From Opitutia bacterium (lineage in GTDB: Bacteria; Verrucomicrobiota; Verrucomicrobiia; Opitutales; Coraliomargaritaceae), in the NCBI GenBank assembly GCA_029248665.1, contig JAQWIW010000034.1, positions 1-64,000 on the forward strand: a stretch of DNA of 64,000 bases, given 5' to 3'. Both the position numbers and the translations under genes were made by a program. Under the pieces are notes generated by a model. It saw only the letters and a list, made by a program, of their open reading frames with translations. It was not told where the DNA came from and made no database searches. Shown one piece after another: positions 10,201 through 18,965 of the stretch (its first letter is position 1; each line of letters starts with the position of its first letter).

Positions 10201-10659
10201 ACGAATGAATCCATATTTTTCGGAAGTAGACCAAGTATAAGAAAAAGTGAGATTTAAATCGTTATTAATTTCTTCAAAAATCAAAGTATCACCATTAATA
10301 CTCTTATAAATCTTACGGCTAATCGAAAATACTCGCTCACTGGAAGACTTAAATGGCTCCCATACTTTATCCGCAACTTTAACGATGGTTTGTGGTCCAG
10401 TGCAGTTGGAATTGTTGATAATTTTATCAACTGTATAATACGGGAAAAGTGCGTGATCCGGAGATCCTCTACCTGCACTTAAGGCTCCATTTGTAGCGGT
10501 AAAAAACCAATGATCTTGTGCACTAATCATTGACACAAAAAATGTAGGAATTGCCTCTAAAGCATTGATACAAATAAATCGCTCACCCTCAATATCTTGG
10601 AAATTATAATCCATGTTTGCTTGCGATTTGATGTTATGAGATTCTGTCTGTGTAGTCAT
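7228..10659 (-). CDS. Large glycoside phosphorylase, GH94/GH149-like (probable beta-1,3-glucan phosphorylase)
   Basis: The 1143-residue protein has no signal peptide, so it should be cytoplasmic. Early residues (DHWFFTATNGALSAGRGSPD) look like the N-terminal beta-sandwich of clan GH-Q phosphorylases. A central (alpha/alpha) barrel follows, with the segment PEWNDANNALAG, where D645 lines up with the catalytic acid in the GDWND motif of cellobiose-type phosphorylases. The length is near that of GH149 beta-1,3-oligoglucan phosphorylases (about 1100 residues) and longer than GH94 enzymes. It would split imported beta-1,3-oligosaccharides with phosphate to yield glucose-1-phosphate and save ATP. 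The neighbouring GH16, GH17 and symporter genes support this. GH161 or GH94 assignment remains possible. Confidence 0.65.
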   Translation of the reverse strand: MTTQTESHNIKSQANMDYNFQDIEGERFICINALEAIPTFFVSMISAQDHWFFTATNGALSAGRGSPDHALFPYYTVDKIINNSNCTGPQTIVKVADKVWEPFKSSSERVFSISRKIYKSINGDTLIFEEINNDLNLTFSYTWSTSEKYGFIRRSKLVNLGSGSIEISLVDGLSDFLASGVDDRTHLAYSCLTDAYKVSELESSKQMLVHRMVASLVDEAIPLECLKATVLWSHGWDESSILIQEADVEAFLDNPSFESTHFSRGLRGCFYNAGSFQLGSKETKSWSVVVDIDKTQSEVATLAIALKDKDALWESVTEDIAKGRNALEELIQASDGLQVCSEEIVSTYHRANVLFNIMRGGVFSDNYLISKSLLKPHLVKHNSKLNAADLAIIDALPEEFNYNELVAASANGSPDLQRICNEYLPLVFSRRHGDPSRPWNRFNIKTKDEGGNPIVGFQGNWRDIFQNWEALAWSFPYYNDAFIHKFLNATTSDGYNPYRITDNGIEWEEPDPTDPWASIGYWGDHQIIYLLKLLEFTESLKPKSLNALMNENLFVYADVPYEIKDFSFLEVNPNHSIYFNEKRNEEISKRFELIGADGKLVHDADAQMVRANLFEKLLIPLLVKLSNYIPNGGIWMNTQRPEWNDANNALAGFGTSMVTTYYILRYLEFFDSLIEEDQDLQCFASLKSLMDDLSKVFAEDPQAVNKDSHIRYQVVEKLGKAGERYRKNVYQGAFGEKESIQVKDLKTFIHNVQNHLKEATRANLRSDGLYNAYNILHLDVNEKLASIEHLGPMLEGQVAVLSAKALSAKEAKALLESLRNSDLYCENRKSYILYADKRLPAFLDYNKVNIEAAKAVPALAHMIEQNDRRIMEASPDDCFRFNSSIRNRFELKEVIDQLAKDKSLEALIVEDEKAILELYEATFNHKAFTGRSGSMFAYEGLGSIYWHMVSKLMLSVQEIALEEGQNEDFEALVESYYDVQEGLGFRKKASEYGAFTADAYSHTPSFSGAQQPGLTGMVKEGVICRFGELGVQFNNETIEFKPRLLRKEELGKEPQEATCIYPDKSKRMITVPVNALLFTITQIPVIYALSDAELAEIRVEFLDGTSEKIAGDILPKSISQSLMTRTSNVFAIYVSQPSARFLK

Positions 10660-10683
10660 AAATTGAATAAATACGGCGCTGTT

Positions 10684-11946
10684 CTAGTGTACGTAAAAAG
10701 GAAAATTAGCAGTTGCTGCTCCTTGATTATCATCCTCAACATATACAAAGAGTCGATAAGGACCTTTTTTTCTAGGTGCCTTAAATTTAACCTCCGAACC
10801 TTTGTTTTCTAAAATCAAACGTGGATAGGATTTAGGCGTGCGCTCAAAATCACCCCCCACACTTTTAGTCTTACTTTCTTCCATAATCACCCATCGATAC
10901 TTTAAAGTATTATTTTCATGATCAATTGTGCTAATTGAAGCCGTGTGAATCGAGTTTCTTAAAATTTTGTTTAGCTTAGCGGAAGATTCTATAGAATGAA
11001 TTTCTGGCACACGATTCAAAGGATAGTGCCCATTCCAACTATAAGCCATGACATCAACAGCTTCCAAGTGAGACCCATTTTTTAAAAACATGCCAAACCA
11101 AGTTGAAGTTGTCTCTTGCTTACTATCCCAATAAAAAGGAAATGTCCCTAAGCAATAGAGTGGTGATTCATTCTTTGCTGAATTGAAGGCCGTTTGATAA
11201 CGCTTTGCTTTTTCGTGGCTAGTTTCTTCAATGGCAATACCCCAATCACTCTTATCTTTAACTTCCCAAGGTCCCATCGGGCCAAACTCAGTAATCATAT
11301 ACGGTTTCTCCCAACCATATTTCAAAAGTAATCCACCTACTTCTGGAGCAAATCCATAAGCGTTAACACCCAAAATATCAATCGAAGGATAATAGCGCTG
11401 AATATGGTTAATTTTGTCAGCGTCAAAACCAGCTACTGCACTCATTACAGGATGCTCTGAATCCAAAGATTTAACAATCTTGGCTAAAGTCTCCATTTCA
11501 CCCCAGATTGTTTCTAACATATCATCAGGAACATGTAATTCAACTTCATTACCCAGTCCCCAAGCAAGTAATGCCGGATGATCTTTAAATTTCTTAACGA
11601 TAGATTTTACTTTTTTTCTTTGCTTAAGAATAAATCGCTTATCGTTATAATCATAATCATGACGCATGTGCTGCACCCATATTCCCGCAACTACCTTCAA
11701 TCCTAAGCGATGTGCGTTATCTAATGTTTTTTTATCAATGGACCATGTGCGGATAGTATTACCACCAAATTTTTTTAAGGCATCTAGGTGATCTTCTCCA
11801 GCTACCCCTTTTACCTCATACGCCAATCCATCCACTGAAAAATGATAACCCGCTGAGGAATCATAATTAATTACTGTTTGAGAATTTAATAAATTAAAAT
11901 TGCACGAAACGAGTAAGATAGAAAAGTATAAATTAAAACGTAACAT
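10684..11946 (-). CDS. Exported GH2/GH158-like TIM-barrel glycosidase
   Basis: The frame is open up to an ATG at 12039, but the ATG at 11946 is preferred: it places a signal sequence (MLRFNLYFSILLVSC) right at the N-terminus, with LVSC fitting a lipobox, so the protein may be a lipoprotein. The mature part is a TIM barrel. Counting from the upstream ATG, the acid/base candidate is E165 (GLGNEVELH) and the nucleophile candidate is E251 (MITEFGPMG), the retaining-enzyme pattern of clan GH-A. An Ig-like C-terminal domain follows the barrel, as in GH158 endo-beta-1,3-glucanases. It is the first gene of the operon with the phosphorylase and symporter. The family (GH2, GH5 or GH158) cannot be settled by eye. 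Confidence 0.75.
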   Translation of the reverse strand: MLRFNLYFSILLVSCNFNLLNSQTVINYDSSAGYHFSVDGLAYEVKGVAGEDHLDALKKFGGNTIRTWSIDKKTLDNAHRLGLKVVAGIWVQHMRHDYDYNDKRFILKQRKKVKSIVKKFKDHPALLAWGLGNEVELHVPDDMLETIWGEMETLAKIVKSLDSEHPVMSAVAGFDADKINHIQRYYPSIDILGVNAYGFAPEVGGLLLKYGWEKPYMITEFGPMGPWEVKDKSDWGIAIEETSHEKAKRYQTAFNSAKNESPLYCLGTFPFYWDSKQETTSTWFGMFLKNGSHLEAVDVMAYSWNGHYPLNRVPEIHSIESSAKLNKILRNSIHTASISTIDHENNTLKYRWVIMEESKTKSVGGDFERTPKSYPRLILENKGSEVKFKAPRKKGPYRLFVYVEDDNQGAATANFPFYVH

Positions 11947-12157
11947 AAATGACAAAATTGCACCTATTTGCATTATATTTGTCAACTCTCTAAAACTGAA
12001 TAAAGAATAGAAACATATAGATATTTTGTTTGGATACATAATTTAAAAGTTTAAAAATATAAATCAGGTCATTTGCAACAAGTGTCCCTCAATTTTATGA
12101 AAATTATTTTTTTCTTGTCACAAATAATGTCTTGATAACATGTGCATAAAAGTGCAA

Positions 12158-12171
12158 ATGTAAACGCGCAT
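12158..12171. promoter_or_regulatory. Candidate LacI-type operator in divergent promoter region
   Basis: The intergenic region between the glycosidase operon and the LacI-family gene (11947-12415) is AT-rich and holds no gene. Its only GC-rich island is ATGTAAACGCGCAT, whose TGTAAACG half resembles LacI-family half-sites; around the central GC the flanks form AAA-GC/GC-TTT. It is an imperfect dyad, so this is a candidate only. The rest of the region shows long A/T runs and no clear promoter boxes. Confidence 0.3.
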
Positions 12172-12415
12172 TTTTTCAACAAAACTGAAAAACATACAAA
12201 ATTTAAGATAATAATTAAAAATAAAGCAGATTTCAGACGAAAAATAGACAACAAAAGCTAAAAGAGTTTCATCATTGGTTATTTGTTAGGTGAAAATTGC
12301 TGTTTAAAAAAAATGATATTCCTTTAAAATAAAACAAGATTTTCCACCGTATCATCACCCCAATTTGCTTATCTACACACAAGCGAAATTATACCTCACT
12401 CATTAACTTTCCTTC

Positions 12416-13462
12416 ATGAAACAAGTCAAACAACAAGAAATTGCCAAAAAGTTGAACCTCTCTAGAGCAACTGTATCTCGATGTTTCACAAATCACCCTG
12501 GAATCAACCCAGAAACACGCGCATTAGTCTTTGAAACAGCAATTGAAATAGGATATCATCACCTATCGAATAGAACCTCTAAAAATAAAATTGAGCAAAA
12601 AACATTTGGGGTACTTATTTGCACATCTGAGGAAGAATACTATCGAACAGATTATGAAAACTCAGGTAAGAGTATCTTTAAGGGCATATCTGAACTCAGC
12701 CAAATTAAAAAAATTCAATTATCCATTCATTTTCTAGATCCTTCCAATACTCTAATATCATCAAAAAATTTTAAAGATCTCATCAATACCTACGGAAAAT
12801 TATGGGACGGTATTTTAATGATTCACCCATTGCCGAAAGAAATCGTTGATTATCTAGTTCTAAGATATCCTTGTGTTTCTACAGTCGAACAACGTTCCAG
12901 TATTAATTTGAATTGTGTCGATGTCGATCACTATCAAGGCATTAACTATCTGATCAATTACTTATATGGATATGGTCATGAGAGAATAGCCTTTTATTCT
13001 ATTGAGTATAAATTTTTACAAAGTTGGGTGCTTCGTCGAGCTGGGGCTTATTTTGAAAAAATGACTAAATTAGGCTTTAAGATAAAAGAAACAGATATGA
13101 TTAATGTTCATCCCAATAGCATGGGATCATTAGAGGAAAGTTTTGATCAAGCAGCTAAAGCTGTTAAAGACGGAGTGAGTGCCTTTGTTTGTGCTGCAGA
13201 TCATCAAGCTTACGAATTAGTCAAGGGTCTACAAAAAAGAGGCATTCGCGTTCCTGAAGATGTCTCAGTCTGTGGCTTTGATGGTGTTGAAACTCCTGAT
13301 AATGCACTGCAAATTTGCACCGTAAAAATCCCTAATTATGATATCGGCTATTTCGCAGCTGAGCGTCTATTTGAGCATTCGAAAAAACGCTTCAGCTCGA
13401 CACACCATACCCTATTAGGATGTAGCATTATTAAAGGTGATACAGTAAATATTAATCGATAA
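12416..13462 (+). CDS. LacI-family transcriptional regulator
   Basis: This 348-residue protein begins with a LacI-type helix-turn-helix (QQEIAKKLNLSRATVSRCF, residues 6-24) and a hinge helix, then a periplasmic-binding-protein-like sensor domain from about residue 60. The late segment VPEDVSVCGFDGVETPD is the typical LacI/GalR signature near the C-terminal cleft. It probably binds a sugar or sugar phosphate and represses or activates the divergent glycosidase-phosphorylase-symporter operon and perhaps the GH16/GH17 genes downstream. The ATG lacks a Shine-Dalgarno sequence. The class is secure; the effector and targets are inferred from position. Confidence 0.92.
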   Translation: MKQVKQQEIAKKLNLSRATVSRCFTNHPGINPETRALVFETAIEIGYHHLSNRTSKNKIEQKTFGVLICTSEEEYYRTDYENSGKSIFKGISELSQIKKIQLSIHFLDPSNTLISSKNFKDLINTYGKLWDGILMIHPLPKEIVDYLVLRYPCVSTVEQRSSINLNCVDVDHYQGINYLINYLYGYGHERIAFYSIEYKFLQSWVLRRAGAYFEKMTKLGFKIKETDMINVHPNSMGSLEESFDQAAKAVKDGVSAFVCAADHQAYELVKGLQKRGIRVPEDVSVCGFDGVETPDNALQICTVKIPNYDIGYFAAERLFEHSKKRFSSTHHTLLGCSIIKGDTVNINR

Positions 13463-13514
13463 AATTCTTCGTTTTTTATTTCCATCTCACTCTTTTACCA
13501 ATATGATTGCATTA

Positions 13515-13530
13515 AATTACAGATGTAATT
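13515..13530. promoter_or_regulatory. Perfect 7-2-7 inverted repeat upstream of the pilin-like gene
   Basis: AATTACA-GA-TGTAATT is a perfect 7-base inverted repeat with a two-base spacer, about 86 bases before the ATG of the 1462-residue protein. A similar 7-2-7 dyad precedes the 973-residue module protein (25478-25493). It could be a binding site for a dimeric regulator, but AT-rich background makes chance dyads likely. Confidence 0.35.
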
Positions 13531-13615
13531 GACAAGCATTCTTTAACAAACAATTTTAAATAATCTATGTTTGTTAGACAGTGCTTACGATAACAACTAA
13601 TCAACTCGATGCATT

Positions 13616-16600
13616 ATGAATTCCCACTTTTCTGCTAAAAAGAAAGCACATAAAGATCTCCCTTTTTGTACAAAAAATAGGACATCTGGATTTGCTTTAA
13701 TCGTAGCTCTCGGGCTCATGTCATTTGTCCTCTTAATTATGCTGGGACTCAGTACTTTAGTTCAAGTAAACAGCAAGCTCTCATCATCGGAAAAAGATCT
13801 CACATCAGCCAAACAGAATGCACTTTTTGCCCTGAATTTAGCTATAGGAGATTTGCAAAATGAAATGGGGCCCGATCAAAGAATTTCGGCCACTGCTTCC
13901 ATTCTTGATACATTTCCTGAAACAGAAGCGATTGATGGGGTGAATAATCCATATTGGACAGGAGCTTGGAATAGTAGCAATCCCTTAGAAGGTAATTTAG
14001 TAGATCAAGTTATTTCGAGTAAACGCTCTGCTTCAGATGGCAAACCTTCTCATTTCCGTCGTTGGCTTATCTCCACACCTACCAATGACGATAGCATGTC
14101 CCCTGAAGACAAGATCCTGTTTGCTCGAAATTTCAGTAAAGACTCAGAGGGTGCAATTATCATGGTCGGTTCAGGGACTCTAGGCGAAGAGGCAGCCACA
14201 GAACATGGGGTATTTGCCCCACGCCAGATCATAAGCAAGGAGCAAGATAAAGAAAGTGGCTATGCTTATTGGATTGGTGATGAAGGCGTAAAATCAAGAG
14301 TTGCTGGTGCAGCCTCAGAAAAAATAGAGACAAATTTAGAACAAATATTGGATGTCAATAATGCAGGCAGTCCTCGACTGAACGCGATTGAAGGCTTTGA
14401 AAATGCAGAAGATATATCCGATCAATCTGATAAAATACTCACTCTCGGAACTGCCCAGTTCGCCTTCAACGAGGCACTTGAAGGAAATATTGATGCTTTT
14501 AAAAGTAAATTTCACATACTTTCTGCCTTTAGCAGAGGTTTGATGGTCGATGTGAAAAATGGAGGCGTTCGCAAAGATCTAAGCTTACTCTTCGCCACGG
14601 AATCACTCCCTATCGAATATGACGAGGTGCCCATTTTTACTTATGATGCATCCGAGGGACCCTATTGGAATTATGCCCAGCGTTATCATAATATTTATAA
14701 GAAAATACGCAACGATGGGGGTCGGAATTATCTACAAACCTCTGATTTTTGGGATGATGCTAAAGTTGATATTCCTGACTCCGAAACAAAATATACCGAT
14801 TTCCCCATTCCTGTCTTAGCCCGTATGCAAGTCATCTTTTCACTGCACAAACAGCGTAATACATACAACGGGAGGTATAATGAAGCACTGAATATTGAAG
14901 ACGACACTGGAAACCCTGGCACTCCTAGTGACCCTGGCACTCCTGGTGGACCCGGCGGACCCGGCGGACCTGGTGGACCCGGCGGACCTGGAGATTCCGA
15001 TGATACTGATACCAGCACGAACAGAGAAACCACGTTTAGTGACTATGAGCCTTTTGGTGGTGCCACAATCTCTGAAGACGGTAATTTTGAAATTCCAGAC
15101 ACTGCAGAAGAATCAGCTGGCTTTAGAATAGCAGATACTTCTGCTTATCCCTTTTCATTTTTTAATGATGGCAGTTTAAAATTTAATGCTTCTGTGCCTG
15201 ATGGTGATAGCGTAAAAGTTTATTTTACATTTGGACAATCGACTGATGATAATCCAGATAATGATTACAGGACAGATACCATTACTTTGAGTGGAAATTT
15301 GCCTAGTGAATTCACCATAGACATTCCCAAACAACAAGGCTTTGATGAATACACAACCTTCTCCATTTATATTGAGGAAATAAATACCCCATTTATTTTA
15401 GGTCAAACCACTATCATAGATGATAAGGAATCGAGTTCTGGAGGCATCATAATTGATGATAGGGCAAAGTCACAAAGTAATGATCAAGAAATTCTTCAGT
15501 TAATGATGACTCCAATATTCTACCTTTGGAACCCCTATAATATTGAAATTGTCATGGACGCTCATCCGGAAAATCACGGATCTTATGAATATTTTTATGC
15601 CCCACCTGAAATTGAATTCACTTACGATGGCAGAAATTGGATTAATTTAAGAAATTTTGGATCTTTTCAATTTGGTCGAGGTGACGAATTGCTAGCAATG
15701 TGGTCTTCAAATAATCGTTTCAACAGAGCAACTGACGGAGCCCCTTTTGAGATTCCTGCAGGAGAATTTAGATTTAATCGAGTTATTCCTACGATGATAA
15801 ATCAAACTCCTGATTATGAGAAAATGCAATTTTTTGATATTTACAGCTATTCCTATGAAGGGGTGTTTGGAGATCCAGATTTTCCTGATGCTTTGCCTGC
15901 TGGATATACACCAGCAGTAGCCAATTGGGTACAGTCGACTAATCTCATTGATGGCTATGCAGATGGAGCTTTTACAGGATTGTTTTCTCCTATTATAAAT
16001 CATGAAGGAGAAAATAAAACGGATCAAAGAGTTAAAAAAGTAGTGACGAACATCGTCCGCTCAAATGGCGACGATATAAGTGACATTATCAACTATGGTC
16101 CTTATCTATTTAACATACGGCTTAAAAATCAGTTCTTTACTAGTCGCCTATCATTAGGAGCTGGATGGAACAGCTTTAATCCAAACTACGACGTCAATCA
16201 AGTAGGAAGCCACTTACTGCCCAAAAGAATGATTGGAGCACTCAATATTGACTCGGGTGAAGCGATCGATAATAGATCCTACCATCAATCTACTTTACCG
16301 TCTGCGATTACGGTAGGAGACGAACAGCTTTTCAATGTTTACAATCCAACCCAAAATACTTGGGGAGATATACGATATGCACCAAAAATAGCGCTGAATG
16401 TCGATATTCGTGGTTTTACCGAAGAAAACACACCAGGCAAACATGCCTTTTTTGTCGACCCTGCTAATACCTATTATTATGATGATGAATCTGACGATAC
16501 TTCGCTAGCCCTTTCCCCTTTCCGTATTTACGTAAAAGAAATCCCAGGAAGTGATATCATCCAAACGCATCCTACCAATGATGCACAAATAGGCTTCGAA

Positions 16601-18004
16601 ACAATTGCAGGTGATACAGTTTATAAATGTGTTTCCAAAGAATTACCCTTAATTCCCCTGCTATCTTTAACCCAACTAGACCATGCACCACTAGGTCGTG
16701 ATAGTGACCACTTTGCTTATTATTCAGGAAGAAGAAATCCATTTTCTATCTGGCAATACGAGACAGCCTCCTTAAAAGATCCACGCATCATGTTTCGAGG
16801 TAAAGAAGAGCGTCCAATGGCACCCACATTTAATATGGCCGTTGGTAATAGTTGGGCCCACCCTACCATACCACTCAACGATATCATCGATCCCGATGAT
16901 ACTTATAAAGGATATGCTACTGATCGATCCTTCCTTTTAAATGAAACCCTCTTTGATTCCTATTTCTTTAGCGGCTTAGCCTTTCCGAGTGGGCCTTTCC
17001 GCAATGATATGCCTGAGATGGGAGACCTGCTCGGCGATTGGGTTTATCAAAAAAGTAAACTCCCTAACTCAAATTATTTATTTAAGGGACCGAGTAGCAT
17101 GTCTTTCAAGGAAGCTATCAATGTTCTTTCGTTCAGTAATGTAGACCCGGTTGATCTATTTGATAAAATTGCAAATTTCATTGAGATTGAAGGTGCATTT
17201 AATATAAATTCAACCTCAGTTGATAGCTGGGTTGCTCAACTCTCCTCATTGAGAGGGAAATCCGTTCTCTACGATAACTCAGATTATGGAGATTATAATA
17301 TTGATAGCACAAATATCGAAAACACGCCTATCTTAAGCCAAGCTATACCCGCCGAAAAATCACTTGAAAATACAGGAGGCACCATAGATAGCATTATTCA
17401 AAATTCATGGTCTCATTATCGCTCACTTGAAGATTCACAAATTGTGAAACTTGCAGAAGAAATCGTGAAGCAAATCAAAGCAAGAGGGCCTTTCTTATCC
17501 TTGTCTCAATTCTTTAATCGAGAAATCTCTGAACGAAATCCTTATAATATCAAAGGGGCTATTCAAACAGCTATCGATGAATCTTATATAAATTTAGAGT
17601 CACCGAAAAAGAATGTCGCTTCTGCCCTAAGTGGACGCTTTGATGGAAATCCAGGAAGCCAGCAGTGGATAGGCAATACAGATTTTGATGCACCTGAAGC
17701 TTTTGAAGGTGATGCGAATGAAGGTTTATCTGGATATATCACTCAAGCATCCTTAATGCGCCCCTTAACCCCAATCCTTTCGGCAAGATCCGATACTTTT
17801 GTCATACGTGCTTATGGAGACGCCCAACAAAATGGGGAAATCAAATCTAAAGTATGGTGTGAAGCTGTTGTCCAAAGAAGAATTGACCTCGTCGATGAAG
17901 AAAATTCCCTTTTAGATTCCAGCTTTGACAGAAATGATGCCAATGCTTTCAACCGAAAGTTTGAAGTGGTTAGTTTCAGATGGCTGAATGCAGATGAAAT
18001 TTAG
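13616..18004 (+). CDS. Giant pilin-like surface protein with collagen-like linker and shared beta module
   Basis: This 1462-residue protein has a prepilin-like N-terminus: a basic leader ending in G25, then a hydrophobic helix starting FALIVALGLM and continuing amphipathically (about 26-85, with QNALFALNLAIGDLQ). This matches the PilX-like N-termini of very large verrucomicrobial proteins (Verru_Chthon cassette type). Residues about 430-465 form a collagen-like Gly-Pro-Gly repeat, followed by the shared beta module (about 472-605). The C-terminal end (SARSDTFVIRAYG and WCEAVVQRR) is typical of the same family. It probably sits in the envelope or a type IV pilus/type II secretion-like fibre; insertion of the module suggests a glycan-binding role. 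It is followed 17 bases later by a small exported protein gene. Confidence 0.75.
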   Translation: MNSHFSAKKKAHKDLPFCTKNRTSGFALIVALGLMSFVLLIMLGLSTLVQVNSKLSSSEKDLTSAKQNALFALNLAIGDLQNEMGPDQRISATASILDTFPETEAIDGVNNPYWTGAWNSSNPLEGNLVDQVISSKRSASDGKPSHFRRWLISTPTNDDSMSPEDKILFARNFSKDSEGAIIMVGSGTLGEEAATEHGVFAPRQIISKEQDKESGYAYWIGDEGVKSRVAGAASEKIETNLEQILDVNNAGSPRLNAIEGFENAEDISDQSDKILTLGTAQFAFNEALEGNIDAFKSKFHILSAFSRGLMVDVKNGGVRKDLSLLFATESLPIEYDEVPIFTYDASEGPYWNYAQRYHNIYKKIRNDGGRNYLQTSDFWDDAKVDIPDSETKYTDFPIPVLARMQVIFSLHKQRNTYNGRYNEALNIEDDTGNPGTPSDPGTPGGPGGPGGPGGPGGPGDSDDTDTSTNRETTFSDYEPFGGATISEDGNFEIPDTAEESAGFRIADTSAYPFSFFNDGSLKFNASVPDGDSVKVYFTFGQSTDDNPDNDYRTDTITLSGNLPSEFTIDIPKQQGFDEYTTFSIYIEEINTPFILGQTTIIDDKESSSGGIIIDDRAKSQSNDQEILQLMMTPIFYLWNPYNIEIVMDAHPENHGSYEYFYAPPEIEFTYDGRNWINLRNFGSFQFGRGDELLAMWSSNNRFNRATDGAPFEIPAGEFRFNRVIPTMINQTPDYEKMQFFDIYSYSYEGVFGDPDFPDALPAGYTPAVANWVQSTNLIDGYADGAFTGLFSPIINHEGENKTDQRVKKVVTNIVRSNGDDISDIINYGPYLFNIRLKNQFFTSRLSLGAGWNSFNPNYDVNQVGSHLLPKRMIGALNIDSGEAIDNRSYHQSTLPSAITVGDEQLFNVYNPTQNTWGDIRYAPKIALNVDIRGFTEENTPGKHAFFVDPANTYYYDDESDDTSLALSPFRIYVKEIPGSDIIQTHPTNDAQIGFETIAGDTVYKCVSKELPLIPLLSLTQLDHAPLGRDSDHFAYYSGRRNPFSIWQYETASLKDPRIMFRGKEERPMAPTFNMAVGNSWAHPTIPLNDIIDPDDTYKGYATDRSFLLNETLFDSYFFSGLAFPSGPFRNDMPEMGDLLGDWVYQKSKLPNSNYLFKGPSSMSFKEAINVLSFSNVDPVDLFDKIANFIEIEGAFNINSTSVDSWVAQLSSLRGKSVLYDNSDYGDYNIDSTNIENTPILSQAIPAEKSLENTGGTIDSIIQNSWSHYRSLEDSQIVKLAEEIVKQIKARGPFLSLSQFFNREISERNPYNIKGAIQTAIDESYINLESPKKNVASALSGRFDGNPGSQQWIGNTDFDAPEAFEGDANEGLSGYITQASLMRPLTPILSARSDTFVIRAYGDAQQNGEIKSKVWCEAVVQRRIDLVDEENSLLDSSFDRNDANAFNRKFEVVSFRWLNADEI
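14943..14991 (+). repeat. In-frame 9-base tandem repeat coding Gly-Gly-Pro
   Basis: Units of the type GGTGGACCC/GGCGGACCC/GGCGGACCT repeat about five times inside the 1462-residue gene and encode a collagen-like GGP tract. Both strands stay open through it, giving a false antisense frame. Such repeats can change copy number by slippage, which would vary linker length. Confidence 0.85.
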
Positions 18005-18021
18005 GCGACTGCTTATTACAT

Positions 18022-18684
18022 ATGAAAAAATGTGCCCTTATAAGTTTGATCTTACCTCTAGTATGTTTCCTAAGCTGTCATTTATCCGCTAAAGAATTTA
18101 AATTAATCTCACTCGATGATTTTGGAGAGATTGAGCAATTAAAATTTCAAAATCAAAAGGGTCCACAAACATTAAGTATCCAGAAGTATTTTCCTAATAA
18201 AAGCTTCACTGTCCCCAAAGGCGATGTGATTCATTTCTATGGAGTCGATCCAGTCACAGGGATTTCTGCTAAAATACCTTTATTAAGGATCTCATTCGAC
18301 AAGCAAGAAGGTGATACCATTGTTTTGCTTCAAAAAGATGAAAATAATTCAGCGCAGTTAAATTATGAATTTTTAAAGAATAATCCTGAGGCTTTTCCGC
18401 TTCTTTCCACAAATATCCTGAATTTATCAAACAAGCCAGTCATCGCCAAACTGGGTGATCAACTAGTTAAAATATTACCTAAAAACAAAAAACTAGTCCC
18501 CTTGCCTCAAAACAAAAATGGCACTTTTAATGAAAAAGTTGTTTTTGCCGCTCAAAAAGAAAATCAGAGCATCGATTATTTTTACTCCTCTTTTTGGAGG
18601 GTTATCGCTGGGCATAAAACACTCTGCATTATAGAACCCGATGAAGCAGCTGATACGCATAAGCTAGTTGAGTTATTGCTTTAG
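18022..18684 (+). CDS. Exported protein of unknown function, partner of the pilin-like protein
   Basis: I do not recognise this 220-residue protein. It starts with a signal peptide (MKKCALISLILPLVCFLSC followed by HLSAKEF; cleavage after LSA is likely). The rest is mixed alpha/beta, lysine-rich, with no enzyme motif that I can see. It begins 17 bases after the stop of the giant pilin-like gene on the same strand, so the two are probably co-transcribed. Small exported partners of this type often follow large pilin-like genes in this phylum, but the role is not known. Confidence 0.6.
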   Translation: MKKCALISLILPLVCFLSCHLSAKEFKLISLDDFGEIEQLKFQNQKGPQTLSIQKYFPNKSFTVPKGDVIHFYGVDPVTGISAKIPLLRISFDKQEGDTIVLLQKDENNSAQLNYEFLKNNPEAFPLLSTNILNLSNKPVIAKLGDQLVKILPKNKKLVPLPQNKNGTFNEKVVFAAQKENQSIDYFYSSFWRVIAGHKTLCIIEPDEAADTHKLVELLL

Positions 18685-18899
18685 TCCTCTAAACAATAGG
18701 TAATTAATAGATAATTGTTTGAATAAACCATGTAGACACCTTTAGCACTGCCTATAATGCTAATGCTCTAGTCACTAACCTCCTGCAAGAAGGGCGACAT
18801 TCAAAGAGAGGATGCCATACAACAGGGCTTATAGCTCCAATAATAATTGCTACCTCAGTTTTTGGTAAATGAAGGAAAAACTATTGAAATAATTAGTTA

Positions 18900-18919
18900 T
18901 TACATTATGTTAATATAAT
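18900..18919 (+). promoter_or_regulatory. Candidate -10 box and dyad-like motif before the GH16 gene
   Basis: A perfect TATAAT (18914-18919) lies 46 bases before the GH16 ATG. Immediately upstream, TTACATTATGTTAA (18900-18913) is an imperfect dyad resembling sequences at 1151, 13515 and 25478, all before module-bearing genes. No clear -35 box at the right spacing was seen. Confidence 0.35.
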
Positions 18920-18965
18920 ACGCCTTACGATTACACACTCAGACTATCTTCATTCTTCAAATCTT

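Noticed and set aside
12069-12254. Small minus-strand ORF between the glycosidase and LacI-family genes
   Set aside because: It is AT-rich, has no start context or similarity, and lies in a probable divergent promoter region.
14728-15033. Antisense reading frame with a collagen-like GPPGPP run
   Set aside because: It is only the reverse strand of the GGP-coding repeat of the pilin-like gene. GGACCC-type repeats give Gly-Pro-Pro on the opposite strand, and the rest has no similarity to a protein.
18022-18684. Lipoprotein call for the 220-residue partner (FLSC motif)
   Set aside because: The residues before the cysteine fit a lipobox only loosely, and LSA followed by KEF gives a good ordinary signal-peptide site, so no lipoprotein claim is made.
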